From the NCBI GenBank assembly GCA_035765135.1, contig DASTYE010000193.1:1-28615 (forward strand): 28,615 nt of DNA, given 5' to 3'. The notes below the pieces were generated by a model, which did not search any database, was not told where the DNA came from, and worked only from the letters and a program-made list of their open reading frames with translations. The stretch is from JAICNG01 sp035765135 (lineage in GTDB: Bacteria; Gemmatimonadota; Gemmatimonadetes; Gemmatimonadales; Gemmatimonadaceae). Below, one piece after another: positions 1 through 7,131 of the stretch; the stretch's first letter is position 1; each line of letters opens with the position of its first letter. The position numbers were made by a program, and so were the translations under genes.

Positions 1-1297
1 CATGCAGCTCATCGCGCACCTCGAGGGAGGAAAAGTCGCGCCCGGCCCTCGAGAGTACGGACGTGCCGAGCTCGAGGTGATCGCGCCGGACGGGATCTTC
101 GGAGGGTTTGGGGAGGGCGAACGCGCGACGGTGTGGATGAGCCACGGCGATCACGTCGAGACACCACCGCCCGGCTACGATGTCACGGCGCGAAGCGAGA
201 CGGTGAAAGTCGCCGGCATGCGGCATCGCACCAAGCCTGTCTTCGCCGTCCAGTTCCACCCGGAGGTCGCCCACACGCCGCGCGGCGGCGAGGTCATCGC
301 CAACTTTCTCTTCGAGATCTGCCATGCCGAGCCGACTTGGACGGCCGGGGCGTTCATCGAGGACGAAGTCGCGAAGGTCGCGAAGCAGGTCGGGAAGTCG
401 CGCGTGATCTGCGGGCTGTCGGGCGGTGTGGACTCATCGGTGGCCGCCGTACTCGTGCACCGCGCGATCGGCGAACAGCTCACCTGCATCTTCGTCGACA
501 CCGGACTGCTGCGGCTCCATGAGCGCGAGCAGGTGGAGCGCACCTTCCGCGCGCATCTCGGCATCGACCTCGTGACCGTCGACGCGAGCGAGCGATTCCT
601 CGCCGCGCTCGCCGGCGTCAGCGACCCGGAAGAGAAGCGAAAGCGCATCGGCCACACCTTCATCGATGTGTTCGAGGACGCGGCCGAACAGGCCGGGCAC
701 GATGCAAAGTTTCTCGTGCAGGGGACGCTGTACCCCGACGTGATCGAGTCCGTCTCTCCGCGCGGGGGCCCGTCGGTAACGATCAAGACGCACCACAACG
801 TGGGCGGCCTGAAGCCGGGGATGAAGTTCGAGCTCGTCGAGCCGCTGCGTGAGCTGTTCAAGGATGAGGTGCGTCAGGTCGGTCGCGAGCTGGGACTACC
901 CGAGGAAATCGTCGGGCGGCACCCGTTCCCCGGTCCGGGTCTCGCGATCCGGGTGCTCTCGGACGTCACGCGCGACAAGCTCGACACGCTTCGTCAGGCA
1001 GACGCGATCTACCTCGAGGAGATTCGCGAAGCGGAGCTCTACGACGACATCTGGCAGGCCTTCGCCGTCCTGCTTCCCGTGAAGAGCGTGGGCGTGATGG
1101 GAGATTATCGGACCTACGCGAACGTCGTCGGATTGCGCGCGGTAACGAGCCGCGACGGCATGACGGCCGACTGGTACCCGTTCCCTCACGAGGTGCTGGC
1201 GCGCATCTCCAATCGGATCATCAACGAGGTGCGGGGCGTGAATCGCGTGGTGTACGACGTCAGCTCCAAGCCGCCGGCGACGATAGAGTGGGAGTAG
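1..1297 (+). CDS. guaA: GMP synthase (glutamine-hydrolysing), 5'-truncated
   Basis: Catalyses the ATP-dependent amination of XMP to GMP with glutamine, the last step of GMP synthesis in the cytoplasm. The window opens inside the N-terminal class I amidotransferase domain, just after the nucleophile Cys region (the visible protein begins MQLIAHLEGG). About 80-90 residues are therefore missing from the usual 510-520. The amidotransferase His/Glu pair is seen in FHPEV (residues 86-88 of the fragment). The ATP pyrophosphatase P-loop SGGVDSS lies at 140-146. The C-terminal dimerisation domain ends in the canonical KPPATIEWE. The reading frame is intact to its TAG stop. It is followed after 13 nt by hairpin element copy A and faces the minus-strand PtsN-like gene. 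Identity is secure; only the upstream start is unknown. Confidence 0.97.
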   Translation, partial: MQLIAHLEGGKVAPGPREYGRAELEVIAPDGIFGGFGEGERATVWMSHGDHVETPPPGYDVTARSETVKVAGMRHRTKPVFAVQFHPEVAHTPRGGEVIANFLFEICHAEPTWTAGAFIEDEVAKVAKQVGKSRVICGLSGGVDSSVAAVLVHRAIGEQLTCIFVDTGLLRLHEREQVERTFRAHLGIDLVTVDASERFLAALAGVSDPEEKRKRIGHTFIDVFEDAAEQAGHDAKFLVQGTLYPDVIESVSPRGGPSVTIKTHHNVGGLKPGMKFELVEPLRELFKDEVRQVGRELGLPEEIVGRHPFPGPGLAIRVLSDVTRDKLDTLRQADAIYLEEIREAELYDDIWQAFAVLLPVKSVGVMGDYRTYANVVGLRAVTSRDGMTADWYPFPHEVLARISNRIINEVRGVNRVVYDVSSKPPATIEWE

Positions 1298-1310
1298 GAG
1301 TGGTGTTGGG

Positions 1311-1443
1311 TAACGGCAGAGATGACAGAGTTCAGAATACAGATTTCAGAATTCAGCAACGACGACGGGCAGCCACTCATTGGCTGCCCGTAGCTTTTCT
1401 GAGTTCTGAAATCTGTTTCTGAACTCTGTCATCTTTGCCGTTA
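1311..1443. repeat. Hairpin repeat element, copy A
   Basis: A 133-nt near-perfect inverted repeat fills the gap between the convergent guaA and PtsN-like genes. Arms of about 45 nt begin TAACGGCA on the left and end TGCCGTTA on the right, with only two mismatches and one single-base bulge. Each arm contains 7-nt units of the form CAGAATT, starting at 1326, 1333, 1340, 1347 and 1354 in the left arm. The centre is a perfect 10-bp stem CGGGCAGCCA/TGGCTGCCCG with loop CTCAT (1366-1390). The element is much more AT-rich than the surrounding genes. A second copy, about 88% identical by my hand count, lies at 11088-11221. No target-site duplication is evident. Confidence 0.93.
1366..1398 (+). terminator. 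Intrinsic terminator-like stem inside copy A
   Basis: A perfect 10-bp GC-rich stem (1366-1375 with 1381-1390) and a 5-nt loop are followed four bases later by TTTT (1395-1398). This fits factor-independent termination of guaA transcripts. On the minus strand the inner stem has no T-run, so termination from the PtsN-like side would have to depend on the outer arms. That last point is inference. Confidence 0.6.
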
Positions 1444-1461
1444 ACGCGAAACCCAGCGTTG

Positions 1462-1914
1462 CTACACCCCCTTCTCCTGCAGCAACGCCATGAACTCGCC
1501 AGAAGTCTTGAGACGCATCAACCGCTCCGGGACGTCGGTCTCCTTCGAGAACTGAGCGATCTTTCCCAGCACCGGGAGATACTGGTTCGAAACTTCGAGC
1601 GGTGGGGCGACGATCAAAAAGAAGAAATGCACCGGCTTCTCGTCGATTGCCTTGAAGTCGATGCCCTCGCTCTTGCGACCGAATGCCACGCGGAGCTTGC
1701 TGACGACCAGTGAACGGCAGTGCGGGATCGCGATCCCTCGGCCGATCCCGGTGGAGCCGAGATTCTCGCGCCGCTTCAGCATCTTGAAGAGCATGCTCTC
1801 CGACTTCTCGTCGAGGGCGAGCAGCCCGATCAGCTCCTTGAGGATCTCATCCTTCGTATTTCCCTCGAGCGCGAGCTTGATCGCGTCTTCCGAGAAGAAT
1901 TCTCGCAGTTCCAT
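1462..1914 (-). CDS. PTS IIA domain protein, PtsN (EIIA-Ntr)-like
   Basis: A 150-residue single-domain protein of the PTS EIIA type-2 (fructose/mannitol/Ntr) family. The phosphorylatable His is H65 in GIAIPHCRS, preceded by the family's GIGRG segment. No EIIB or EIIC transport domain is attached and no other PTS gene is in the window. A regulatory role as in the nitrogen PTS is therefore more likely than sugar uptake (inference). The ATG at 1914 gives the standard N-terminus (MELREFF). No Shine-Dalgarno motif is obvious, but a good promoter lies upstream (1963-1991). The 3' end faces guaA across hairpin element A, whose right arm ends 18 nt beyond the stop. Confidence 0.88.
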   Translation of the reverse strand: MELREFFSEDAIKLALEGNTKDEILKELIGLLALDEKSESMLFKMLKRRENLGSTGIGRGIAIPHCRSLVVSKLRVAFGRKSEGIDFKAIDEKPVHFFFLIVAPPLEVSNQYLPVLGKIAQFSKETDVPERLMRLKTSGEFMALLQEKGV

Positions 1915-1962
1915 GAATGAGCGCGCGCGGCGCGCAGATAGGGTGACTCGACAGTGCCGCGC

Positions 1963-1991
1963 AACATACCCGAGTCTGTAAGCTCTGTCAA
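1963..1991 (-). promoter_or_regulatory. Sigma-70-type promoter for the PtsN-like gene
   Basis: Reading the minus strand, a perfect -35 box TTGACA (1986-1991) is followed by a 17-nt spacer and the -10 box TATGTT (1963-1968). The predicted transcription start near 1955 gives a leader of about 40 nt before the ATG at 1914. It is back-to-back with the dus promoter. Confidence 0.68.
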
Positions 1992-2000
1992 ATCATGTCG

Positions 2001-2029
2001 TTGCACGCATTTCGCCGCAGCGTTAGCTT
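2001..2029 (+). promoter_or_regulatory. Putative promoter of the dus-larB-dgc operon
   Basis: TTGCAC (2001-2006), a 17-nt spacer and TAGCTT (2024-2029). The predicted transcription start (about 2036-2039) coincides with the ATG at 2039. There is no ribosome-binding site before that ATG, so a leaderless mRNA is likely. The same TAGCTT -10 box and geometry recur in front of truA. Confidence 0.48.
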
Positions 2030-2038
2030 GCAGTGCAC

Positions 2039-3079
2039 ATGTCCTTTCCCATTCCGCTTCCGTATCGCGTCCCGCTGTACCTCGCGCCCATGGCCGGCGT
2101 CTCGGAATCTCCATTCCGCCGGCTCTGCCGCCGCTTTGGGGCCGACGTCGTGGTCACCGAGTTTCTCTCCGCTGAGGGAATTCGGCGCGAGAACGAGGCG
2201 ACCCTCGCCAAGCTGCGCTTCGGCGCGGACGAGCGGCCGATCGGTGTGCAGATCTTCGGAGCCGATCCGAACGCGATGGGCGCCGCCGCCGCGCTCGTTA
2301 CCGACGTGTTCGCGCCCGAGTTCATCGATATCAACTTCGGGTGTCCGGTCAAGAAGGTCGTCCGCCGCAATGGCGGCTCTGGCTGCCTCAAGGACCTGAC
2401 GCTCGTCGAGCAGGTCATTCGCGCCGTGTCACGATCGACGCACCTTCCGGTCACCGTGAAGGTCCGCAGCGGATGGAGCGAGGAGCTGCGCGATCCGGTC
2501 GCGATCGCCCTCCGATGCCAGGACGCCGGCGCGCGCGTGCTCACCCTGCACCCGCGCACCAGAACGCAGATGTACACGGGCGCGGCCAACTGGGACGAGA
2601 TCGCGGCGGTCGTCCAGGCGCTCGAGATCCCGGTGCTTGGAAACGGCGACATCAAGACCGCGGACGATGCCCTGCGCATGCACCACCACACGGGCTGTGC
2701 GGGGGTCATGATCGCGCGCGGGTCATTCGGACAGCCGTGGATCTTCACGCAGGCTCGAGCGCTCCTGGAGGGCAGGGAACCCGTCTCGGCGCCGCCCATC
2801 GAGGAGCGCTTCGCGATCGCCATCGAGCACGCGAAGATGGCCGAAGCCTACGAGAACGATCCCCGCGGCGCCGCGATCGAATTCCGAAAGCACCTCGGCT
2901 GGTACGTCAAAGGCATTCCGCATTCCGCCGACCTGAGGCGCCAGCTGCACGCCGTAGAGTCGCTGAGCGAGGTCGAGACGATCTTCGGCTCGTATCTGGA
3001 CGCGATGAGACGCGACGCATTCTCCGATGTGGAGACGCCCGGCGCGGACCCGGTGGCGCGGGAGACCGTTCCGGCGTGA
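2039..3079 (+). CDS. dusB: tRNA-dihydrouridine synthase (DusB-type)
   Basis: An FMN- and NADPH-dependent enzyme that reduces uridine to dihydrouridine in tRNA D-loops. The 346-residue protein has the N-terminal LAPMAGVSESPFRR strand and the catalytic cysteine C102 in INFGCPVKK. It also has VKVRSGW, LHPRTRTQMYTG and VLGNGDIKTADDA, which form the TIM-barrel FMN/phosphate site. The C-terminal helical domain includes KHLGWYVKG. The length is usual for the family. An in-frame GTG lies at 2033, but the ATG at 2039 is preferred because it matches the predicted transcription start. The stop overlaps the larB start by 4 nt (GTGA), implying translational coupling. The DusB subgroup is assigned from motif memory, so DusA or DusC cannot be fully excluded. 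Confidence 0.93.
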   Translation: MSFPIPLPYRVPLYLAPMAGVSESPFRRLCRRFGADVVVTEFLSAEGIRRENEATLAKLRFGADERPIGVQIFGADPNAMGAAAALVTDVFAPEFIDINFGCPVKKVVRRNGGSGCLKDLTLVEQVIRAVSRSTHLPVTVKVRSGWSEELRDPVAIALRCQDAGARVLTLHPRTRTQMYTGAANWDEIAAVVQALEIPVLGNGDIKTADDALRMHHHTGCAGVMIARGSFGQPWIFTQARALLEGREPVSAPPIEERFAIAIEHAKMAEAYENDPRGAAIEFRKHLGWYVKGIPHSADLRRQLHAVESLSEVETIFGSYLDAMRRDAFSDVETPGADPVARETVPA

Positions 3080-3825
3080 ACCGCGAGCGGGCGCTCGAGC
3101 TCTTGCGGCGGGTCGCACGCGGAGAGACGCCCGCTGAGTTGGCCGTCGATGCGCTCACGGTCTCGCCGCTCGAAGATCTCGGGTTCGCGACGATCGACCA
3201 CCATCGCGCCCTGCGGCACGGATATCCCGAGGTCATCCTCGCAGCTGGCAAGACCACGGAGCAGGTGGTCGAAATCGCTCACCGGATCGGCGCTCGGGGC
3301 GATGGGTTCCTCGTCACGCGAGCCGACGCGAGCGCTCGTGAGGCGCTCCGCGAGCGGTTTCCCACTGTCGAGATAAACGACTTGGGAAGAACGGCTTATC
3401 TCGCTCCTGATAAGCCAGTTCCTCAGGGGAAGGGAACCGTCCTCGTCGTCACTGCTGGCACGAGTGACCTGCCCGTCGCCGAGGAAGCCGCGGTGACATC
3501 GCGGGCCCTGGGAAATTGCGTCGAGCGGCTCACGGATGTCGGCGTCGCGGGAATCCACAGACTGCTCACGCGGAGCGATGTGCTGACTCGCGCGAGCGTC
3601 GTGATCGTGGTCGCCGGAATGGAAGGCGCGCTGCCGTCGGTCGTCGGAGGAATCGTGCGCGTTCCGGTGATCGCCGTTCCGACGAGCGTCGGATACGGCG
3701 CGAGCTTCGGCGGTATCGCCGCGCTCCTCGGGATGTTGAACAGTTGCGCTGCCGGCGTGACTGTCGTCAACATCGACAACGGATTCGGCGCCGCGTATGC
3801 AGCCTCACGCATCACTCATTCGTAG
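3076..3825 (+). CDS. larB: Nickel pincer cofactor biosynthesis protein LarB
   Basis: LarB carboxylates and hydrolyses nicotinic acid adenine dinucleotide in the first step of nickel-pincer nucleotide synthesis, the cofactor of lactate racemase-type enzymes. The 249-residue protein carries the PurE-like domain in its C-terminal half. Diagnostic features are VTAGTSDLPVAEEA (126-139), GMEGALPSVV (181-190) and the catalytic Cys C224 in LNSCAAGVTVVNIDNGFG. The N-terminal LEDLGFATIDHHRALRHGYPE is also typical of LarB and absent from PurE. The frame stays open far upstream inside dusB. The GTG at 3076, in a 4-nt overlap with the dusB stop, is the correct start because the family N-terminus begins there. 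No larC, larE or larA is visible in the window. The 3' end overlaps the following cyclase gene by 29 nt. Confidence 0.93.
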   Translation: MNRERALELLRRVARGETPAELAVDALTVSPLEDLGFATIDHHRALRHGYPEVILAAGKTTEQVVEIAHRIGARGDGFLVTRADASAREALRERFPTVEINDLGRTAYLAPDKPVPQGKGTVLVVTAGTSDLPVAEEAAVTSRALGNCVERLTDVGVAGIHRLLTRSDVLTRASVVIVVAGMEGALPSVVGGIVRVPVIAVPTSVGYGASFGGIAALLGMLNSCAAGVTVVNIDNGFGAAYAASRITHS

Positions 3826-5884
3826 CATCGCTCGCCATCGCTGGGCCTCCATAGCGGCGGCCGCGCTCTGGATCGCGGCCGCCGCGTCGTTCGTGGACCC
3901 CGCGGCTCGGGTCCTGCTCGCGGACGGGTCCCCCCTCACATGGCCGGCGCTGGGCGCATTGATCGCCGGGCTCGCGCTCGTCACCGCGATCGCGACCGGA
4001 TCGGTCCCTCTGCCGATCCGGCGTGCGCTTCCCGTTCTCCTCGCCGTCCTGTCCGCTCCGGTATTCATGCTCGTCATCGCCAGTGGCGGCATGGGCTCGC
4101 CGGCGCTGACCCTCGTTGGGCTCCTCCTCATGGCGGCCACGGCGACATTAGGCTTCCGGACTGGAGCGGTCGCCGTCGCGGTGGCGGTTGTCGCCCTCGC
4201 GGCGGGCGACGCCGCCCTCGGGCGCGCGCCCGATGTCGCGGCGGTGTTGACCGGCACCGCTTTGCTCGCCGCGATCGCCGTCGGTCCTCTCTGGTACGCC
4301 AGGCGAATGGCGCGTGATGTGGAGGCCGACCGTCAGCGGATGCGTCGCGTTCAGGGATTCCTGCATCGTCGTCCCACGCCTCGTGGCTCGACGGCGGTCG
4401 CGAGTGATTTGAGAGGTGAAGCGGTTTCCGAGCGGGACGCGGCGATCGGCATGGTGCACCTGCACATTGCCAGTCGCTACCTCCGGGACATTCGCGACAG
4501 TCTTTGCGCCGATGAAGTGATTTATTGGCGGCTGTCGGAGGAAGACGAGCGCATGGAGCCGGCGGCCTGGTCCACGGTGGCGCCTGACGAGCCCGCGCTG
4601 TTTCCGGAGCGGGAGGGAGTGCCACTGGTGCAGTGGGCAGGGCTCCAGCGCATGGCCGTGTCCGCGCAGCTCGAGCACGGCGGAGTGGTCGTCGCCGGGC
4701 CGGTCGAGGAGGGCGATCGCCTCTTCGGTGCCCTCAGTGTGACCGTGACCGGCGGGGCTGCCGTTCCGGACGAAGAGCTCAAGAACTGGGTTCGCCGGCA
4801 CGGTACACACCTCGGGACCCTGCTCGGTCTGCTCGAGGTTCGTCACCTGACGGCGCGTCGGGCGGCCGACGTACGGGCCATCATCGATGCGGTCGAGCGG
4901 ATTCAGGGGACCGTCGTCGTCGATGCGCTGGCGCGGGCGGTGTGCGATACCTCGCTTCAGGTCACCAGCGCCTCCCGATCGGCGTTCGTCTCGTGGGACG
5001 CAGCGTCCGGCACCGGCATCGTGCGCAGCGCCTCCGCCGCCTTCGGCGTGAGGGAAGGGTACCCGCTTGGCACCGACTCGCTCGCCACCCGTGCCTGCCG
5101 CAACGACCAGCTGTTCGTGTTCGAGGACGCGCAACGGGCCGCGCTACGCACGCCGGTGTTTGCGGAGAACGAGCCGCGACGTCGCATCGGCTCGCTGGCC
5201 GTGATCCCGCTCCGGCGAGATCACTCCGTGCTCGGCGCGATCGTGATCGAAGGAGATGCGCCTCGGCAGATCGTGGAGCGCGAAGTCGATACCGTGCGCC
5301 TCCTCGCCCGGGTTGCATCGCTGTCGCTGCGAAATGCCGAGGAGTTCTCGCGTCAACACGACCTCGCGCGCAGGGACCCCCTCACCGGGCTCGCCAACCG
5401 CCGGACGTTCGACGAGCGACTCTCGACGCTGCTGGCGGAAAGCGATCGATTTCAGCGTCCCGTGTCGCTCCTGCTCGCCGACCTCGATTTCTTCAAGCGG
5501 GTGAATGACGAGCACGGCCACGACGCCGGCGACGCGGTGCTCCGCCACGCCGCGAAAGTGCTGGGTGGAGCGCTTCGCGCGGACGTCGACCTCTGCGCTC
5601 GCTATGGTGGAGAAGAGATGGCCATCCTCCTCCCGCAGACCGATCTCGGCGGCGCGCGCGAGGTCGCCGAGCGGCTGCGCACGCTCCTGAGCTCGCAGCC
5701 GGTGCGGCTCGCCGATCGCGCGATCGGGGTCACGGCGTCGTTCGGAGTGGCTTCGTACCCGGCGAGCGTGAAGAGCCGCGATACGCTGTTCCCGGCCGCC
5801 GACCGGGCGCTGTACGAAGCCAAGCGCGGTGGGAGAAATTGCGTGAGAGTGGCAGCACCAACTGGGGCTGCCTCAACGCTTTAG
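3797..5884 (+). CDS. Membrane diguanylate cyclase with GAF-like region and GGDEF domain
   Basis: A 695-residue inner-membrane protein predicted to make cyclic di-GMP. The first ~170 residues hold five or six hydrophobic Ala/Val/Leu-rich segments. These are followed by a charged linker and a GAF-like sensor region (about 350-510). The C-terminal GGDEF domain starts at DPLTGLANRR (527-536) and has the metal-binding ADLDFFKRVND segment and the signature GGEEM (604-608). The usual Phe of GG(D/E)EF is Met here; the acidic residues needed for catalysis are present. The allosteric I-site RxxD, expected just upstream, is out of register (RADVD). Product inhibition may be weak (inference). The ATG at 3797 overlaps larB by 29 nt, so it is the third gene of the dus operon. 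The signal sensed is unknown. Confidence 0.9.
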   Translation: MQPHASLIRSIARHRWASIAAAALWIAAAASFVDPAARVLLADGSPLTWPALGALIAGLALVTAIATGSVPLPIRRALPVLLAVLSAPVFMLVIASGGMGSPALTLVGLLLMAATATLGFRTGAVAVAVAVVALAAGDAALGRAPDVAAVLTGTALLAAIAVGPLWYARRMARDVEADRQRMRRVQGFLHRRPTPRGSTAVASDLRGEAVSERDAAIGMVHLHIASRYLRDIRDSLCADEVIYWRLSEEDERMEPAAWSTVAPDEPALFPEREGVPLVQWAGLQRMAVSAQLEHGGVVVAGPVEEGDRLFGALSVTVTGGAAVPDEELKNWVRRHGTHLGTLLGLLEVRHLTARRAADVRAIIDAVERIQGTVVVDALARAVCDTSLQVTSASRSAFVSWDAASGTGIVRSASAAFGVREGYPLGTDSLATRACRNDQLFVFEDAQRAALRTPVFAENEPRRRIGSLAVIPLRRDHSVLGAIVIEGDAPRQIVEREVDTVRLLARVASLSLRNAEEFSRQHDLARRDPLTGLANRRTFDERLSTLLAESDRFQRPVSLLLADLDFFKRVNDEHGHDAGDAVLRHAAKVLGGALRADVDLCARYGGEEMAILLPQTDLGGAREVAERLRTLLSSQPVRLADRAIGVTASFGVASYPASVKSRDTLFPAADRALYEAKRGGRNCVRVAAPTGAASTL

Positions 5885-5911
5885 AGAGTATTCCACAATC
5901 GGCGTCCCCGA

Positions 5912-5940
5912 TTGACTGCAGGGGCGTGGATCGTTAGAAT
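5912..5940 (+). promoter_or_regulatory. ssrA promoter
   Basis: TTGACT (5912-5917), a 17-nt spacer and TAGAAT (5935-5940) lie immediately upstream of the mature tmRNA 5' end at 5950. Both boxes match the sigma-70 consensus at five of six positions and spacing is ideal. The -35 box overlaps a 6-bp AATCGG/CCGATT inverted repeat (5897-5913). Confidence 0.78.
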
Positions 5941-5949
5941 TAGTGCTAC

Positions 5950-6301
5950 GGGGGCGACTGGCTTCGACGGGGTCGGTGAAGCCGTGGCCGCGTGCCCAGG
6001 TCCTCGAGCCCTGGTTAATCCCTCGGGACGATTCACAACTGCCAACTCTAACATGGCTCTGGCTGCGTAACTTTTAGTTATGCACCTGCCCGGTAAGAAG
6101 CTCGCCTAAGGCGTCTTCCGGGTATCGCAAATTTGGGCTGGCTCGACGTCGCGTCTCCAGGCGTTGGGTGAGATTCAGAGAGACTCATCCGGAAGTGGGC
6201 CGTCTGCCTGCCAGCGTCCGGAGACATTCAATGGCGGACTACGCACGTAGAAGCTGTGGTGGATCCATTCTCGGACCGGGGTTCAATTCCCCGCGCCTCC
6301 A
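5950..6301 (+). ncRNA. ssrA: tmRNA (transfer-messenger RNA)
   Basis: tmRNA rescues stalled ribosomes and tags the incomplete protein for proteolysis. The 5' end GGGGGCG (5950-5956) pairs along 7 bp, with one G-U, with CGCCTCC (6294-6300); the discriminator A is at 6301. The 5' block GGCTTCGACGGGGT and the 3' T-arm (stem CGGGG/CCCCG around TTCAATT) are conserved tmRNA elements. The resume codon GCC at 6041 opens a tag frame ending in TAA at 6070. It encodes ANSNMALAA, with the protease-recognised ALAA end. Length is 352 nt, normal for a one-piece tmRNA. The 3' CCA is not encoded (the next bases are CTG) and would be added after transcription. Confidence 0.97.
6041..6070 (+). other. tmRNA tag-peptide reading frame (ANSNMALAA)
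   Basis: Nine codons plus TAA inside ssrA encode ANSNMALAA, which follows the alanine carried by tmRNA itself. The AN beginning and ALAA end are standard. The middle (SNM) has no acidic residue, unlike the familiar ANDENYALAA type. Confidence 0.93.
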
Positions 6302-6316
6302 CTGACCTGAGAGCTT

Positions 6317-6352
6317 GCGGGGCAACGTCATGAGCATCTGGCGTTGCCCCGC
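6317..6352 (+). terminator. Hairpin downstream of ssrA
   Basis: A perfect 11-bp stem, GCGGGGCAACG (6317-6327) with CGTTGCCCCGC (6342-6352), has a 14-nt loop and begins 15 nt after the tmRNA 3' end. It has no strong T-run, so termination may need Rho or the strong stem alone. It lies between ssrA and the convergent gene ending at 6418, and may serve both directions. Confidence 0.55.
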
Positions 6353-6417
6353 TCGTGCCTTATGTGGTGCCTACGCACGCGCATCTTCTTGACGTCCAGA
6401 GGAGCGACACGCCCCGC

Positions 6418-6939
6418 TCAGAACGCGATTCTGGAGGTCACGGACACCGACCGCCCGCCCATCGGGACGACGGAGAGGCTCATCGGGAATGCCGCGTCTC
6501 GCCAGCGCTCGAAGCTGCCGATGCCGAGTCCGATGAGGCCACCGGCCGCCAGCCCAGTGGTGGCGCCAAGCAGAGCGGCGCCCGGCCGCTCCAGGCACCA
6601 CCAGGAGTCGTAGCAGTGGTCCGCGCCTGAGGCGTAGCCGGCCACTCCACCGATGACCACACCAACGTAAGCGCCCCATCCCGCACTCCGGCGGCGACTG
6701 GTGCCATGGCTGACCTCGAACCGCTGTATCACCGAGCGCGGGATGGTGAGGTCACCCCTATCGCGGCGGACCACGAACGCTGAGTCGGTGACCGCGATCA
6801 GGCGTCCGACGACTACCCGCGCTGGCGGGGCGGGCGTGATTCGGACTCGCGTCCCGCGCGGAAGGGTCTGGTCGGCCTGCGCCGAAGCGACTCCCACGAG
6901 CGAGAGGAGCGCGAGCAGGACCGCAGATGTCGCTCTCAT
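6418..6939 (-). CDS. Secreted or envelope protein with glycine-rich hairpin, function unknown
   Basis: A 173-residue protein I cannot assign to a characterised family. It has a clear Sec signal peptide (hydrophobic residues 5-18, likely cleavage after ASA at 18-20). A small beta-rich segment (about 30-75) follows, with alternating Val/Arg reminiscent of SH3-like or LSM-like folds. Two glycine-rich hydrophobic stretches (about 88-105 and 119-142) follow, resembling glycine-zipper membrane hairpins. They are separated by a loop with two cysteines (C109, C115) and several Trp residues. The ATG at 6939 has a good ribosome-binding site (GGAGG, 6-nt spacing). It is a single-gene unit, divergent from the DUF421 operon and convergent with ssrA. 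Confidence 0.75.
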   Translation of the reverse strand: MRATSAVLLALLSLVGVASAQADQTLPRGTRVRITPAPPARVVVGRLIAVTDSAFVVRRDRGDLTIPRSVIQRFEVSHGTSRRRSAGWGAYVGVVIGGVAGYASGADHCYDSWWCLERPGAALLGATTGLAAGGLIGLGIGSFERWRDAAFPMSLSVVPMGGRSVSVTSRIAF

Positions 6940-6993
6940 GGGTGGCCTCCGCGTGAAGACGATAGCAACATGGATGGTCCTGGTCGCGCGCGG

Positions 6994-7032
6994 GCTACGT
7001 CATTGTACGTAGCGACGCGGCGTCTTTTTTTT
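6994..7032. promoter_or_regulatory. Inverted repeat with adjacent T8/A8 tract between divergent genes
   Basis: GCTACGT (6994-7000) and ACGTAGC (7007-7013) form a 7-bp inverted repeat around CATTGT. A run of eight T follows at 7025-7032. On the plus strand this resembles a terminator or attenuator. On the minus strand the A8 tract could be an upstream activating tract for a -10-like TACAAT (7002-7007) serving the gene at 6939. It could also be an operator for the divergent pair. The role is undetermined. Confidence 0.4.
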
Positions 7033-7131
7033 GCCGATGGCCCTCCCGTTCTGCGCACGGTTCGTGCACCCTCCCGGGCGGCTGCACCCACCTTCCTTTG
7101 TGGCCGAACGACCAGGCGGACGGAGGCATCA

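Noticed and set aside
1311..1443. CRISPR-like array
   Set aside because: The 7-nt units are contiguous without spacers and arranged as inverted arms of a hairpin; no cas genes are present.
3076..3825. PurE (AIR carboxylase)
   Set aside because: The C-terminal half has the PurE-like fold, but the long N-terminal region and the SCAAGVTVVNIDNGFG ending are LarB features.
4148..5134. 328-codon minus-strand open frame
   Set aside because: Antisense to the diguanylate cyclase gene, with no motif or start signal.
5897..5913. Terminator for the dus-larB-dgc operon
   Set aside because: The AATCGG/CCGATT stem is only 6 bp, has no T-run and overlaps the ssrA -35 box, so it is too weak to call a terminator.
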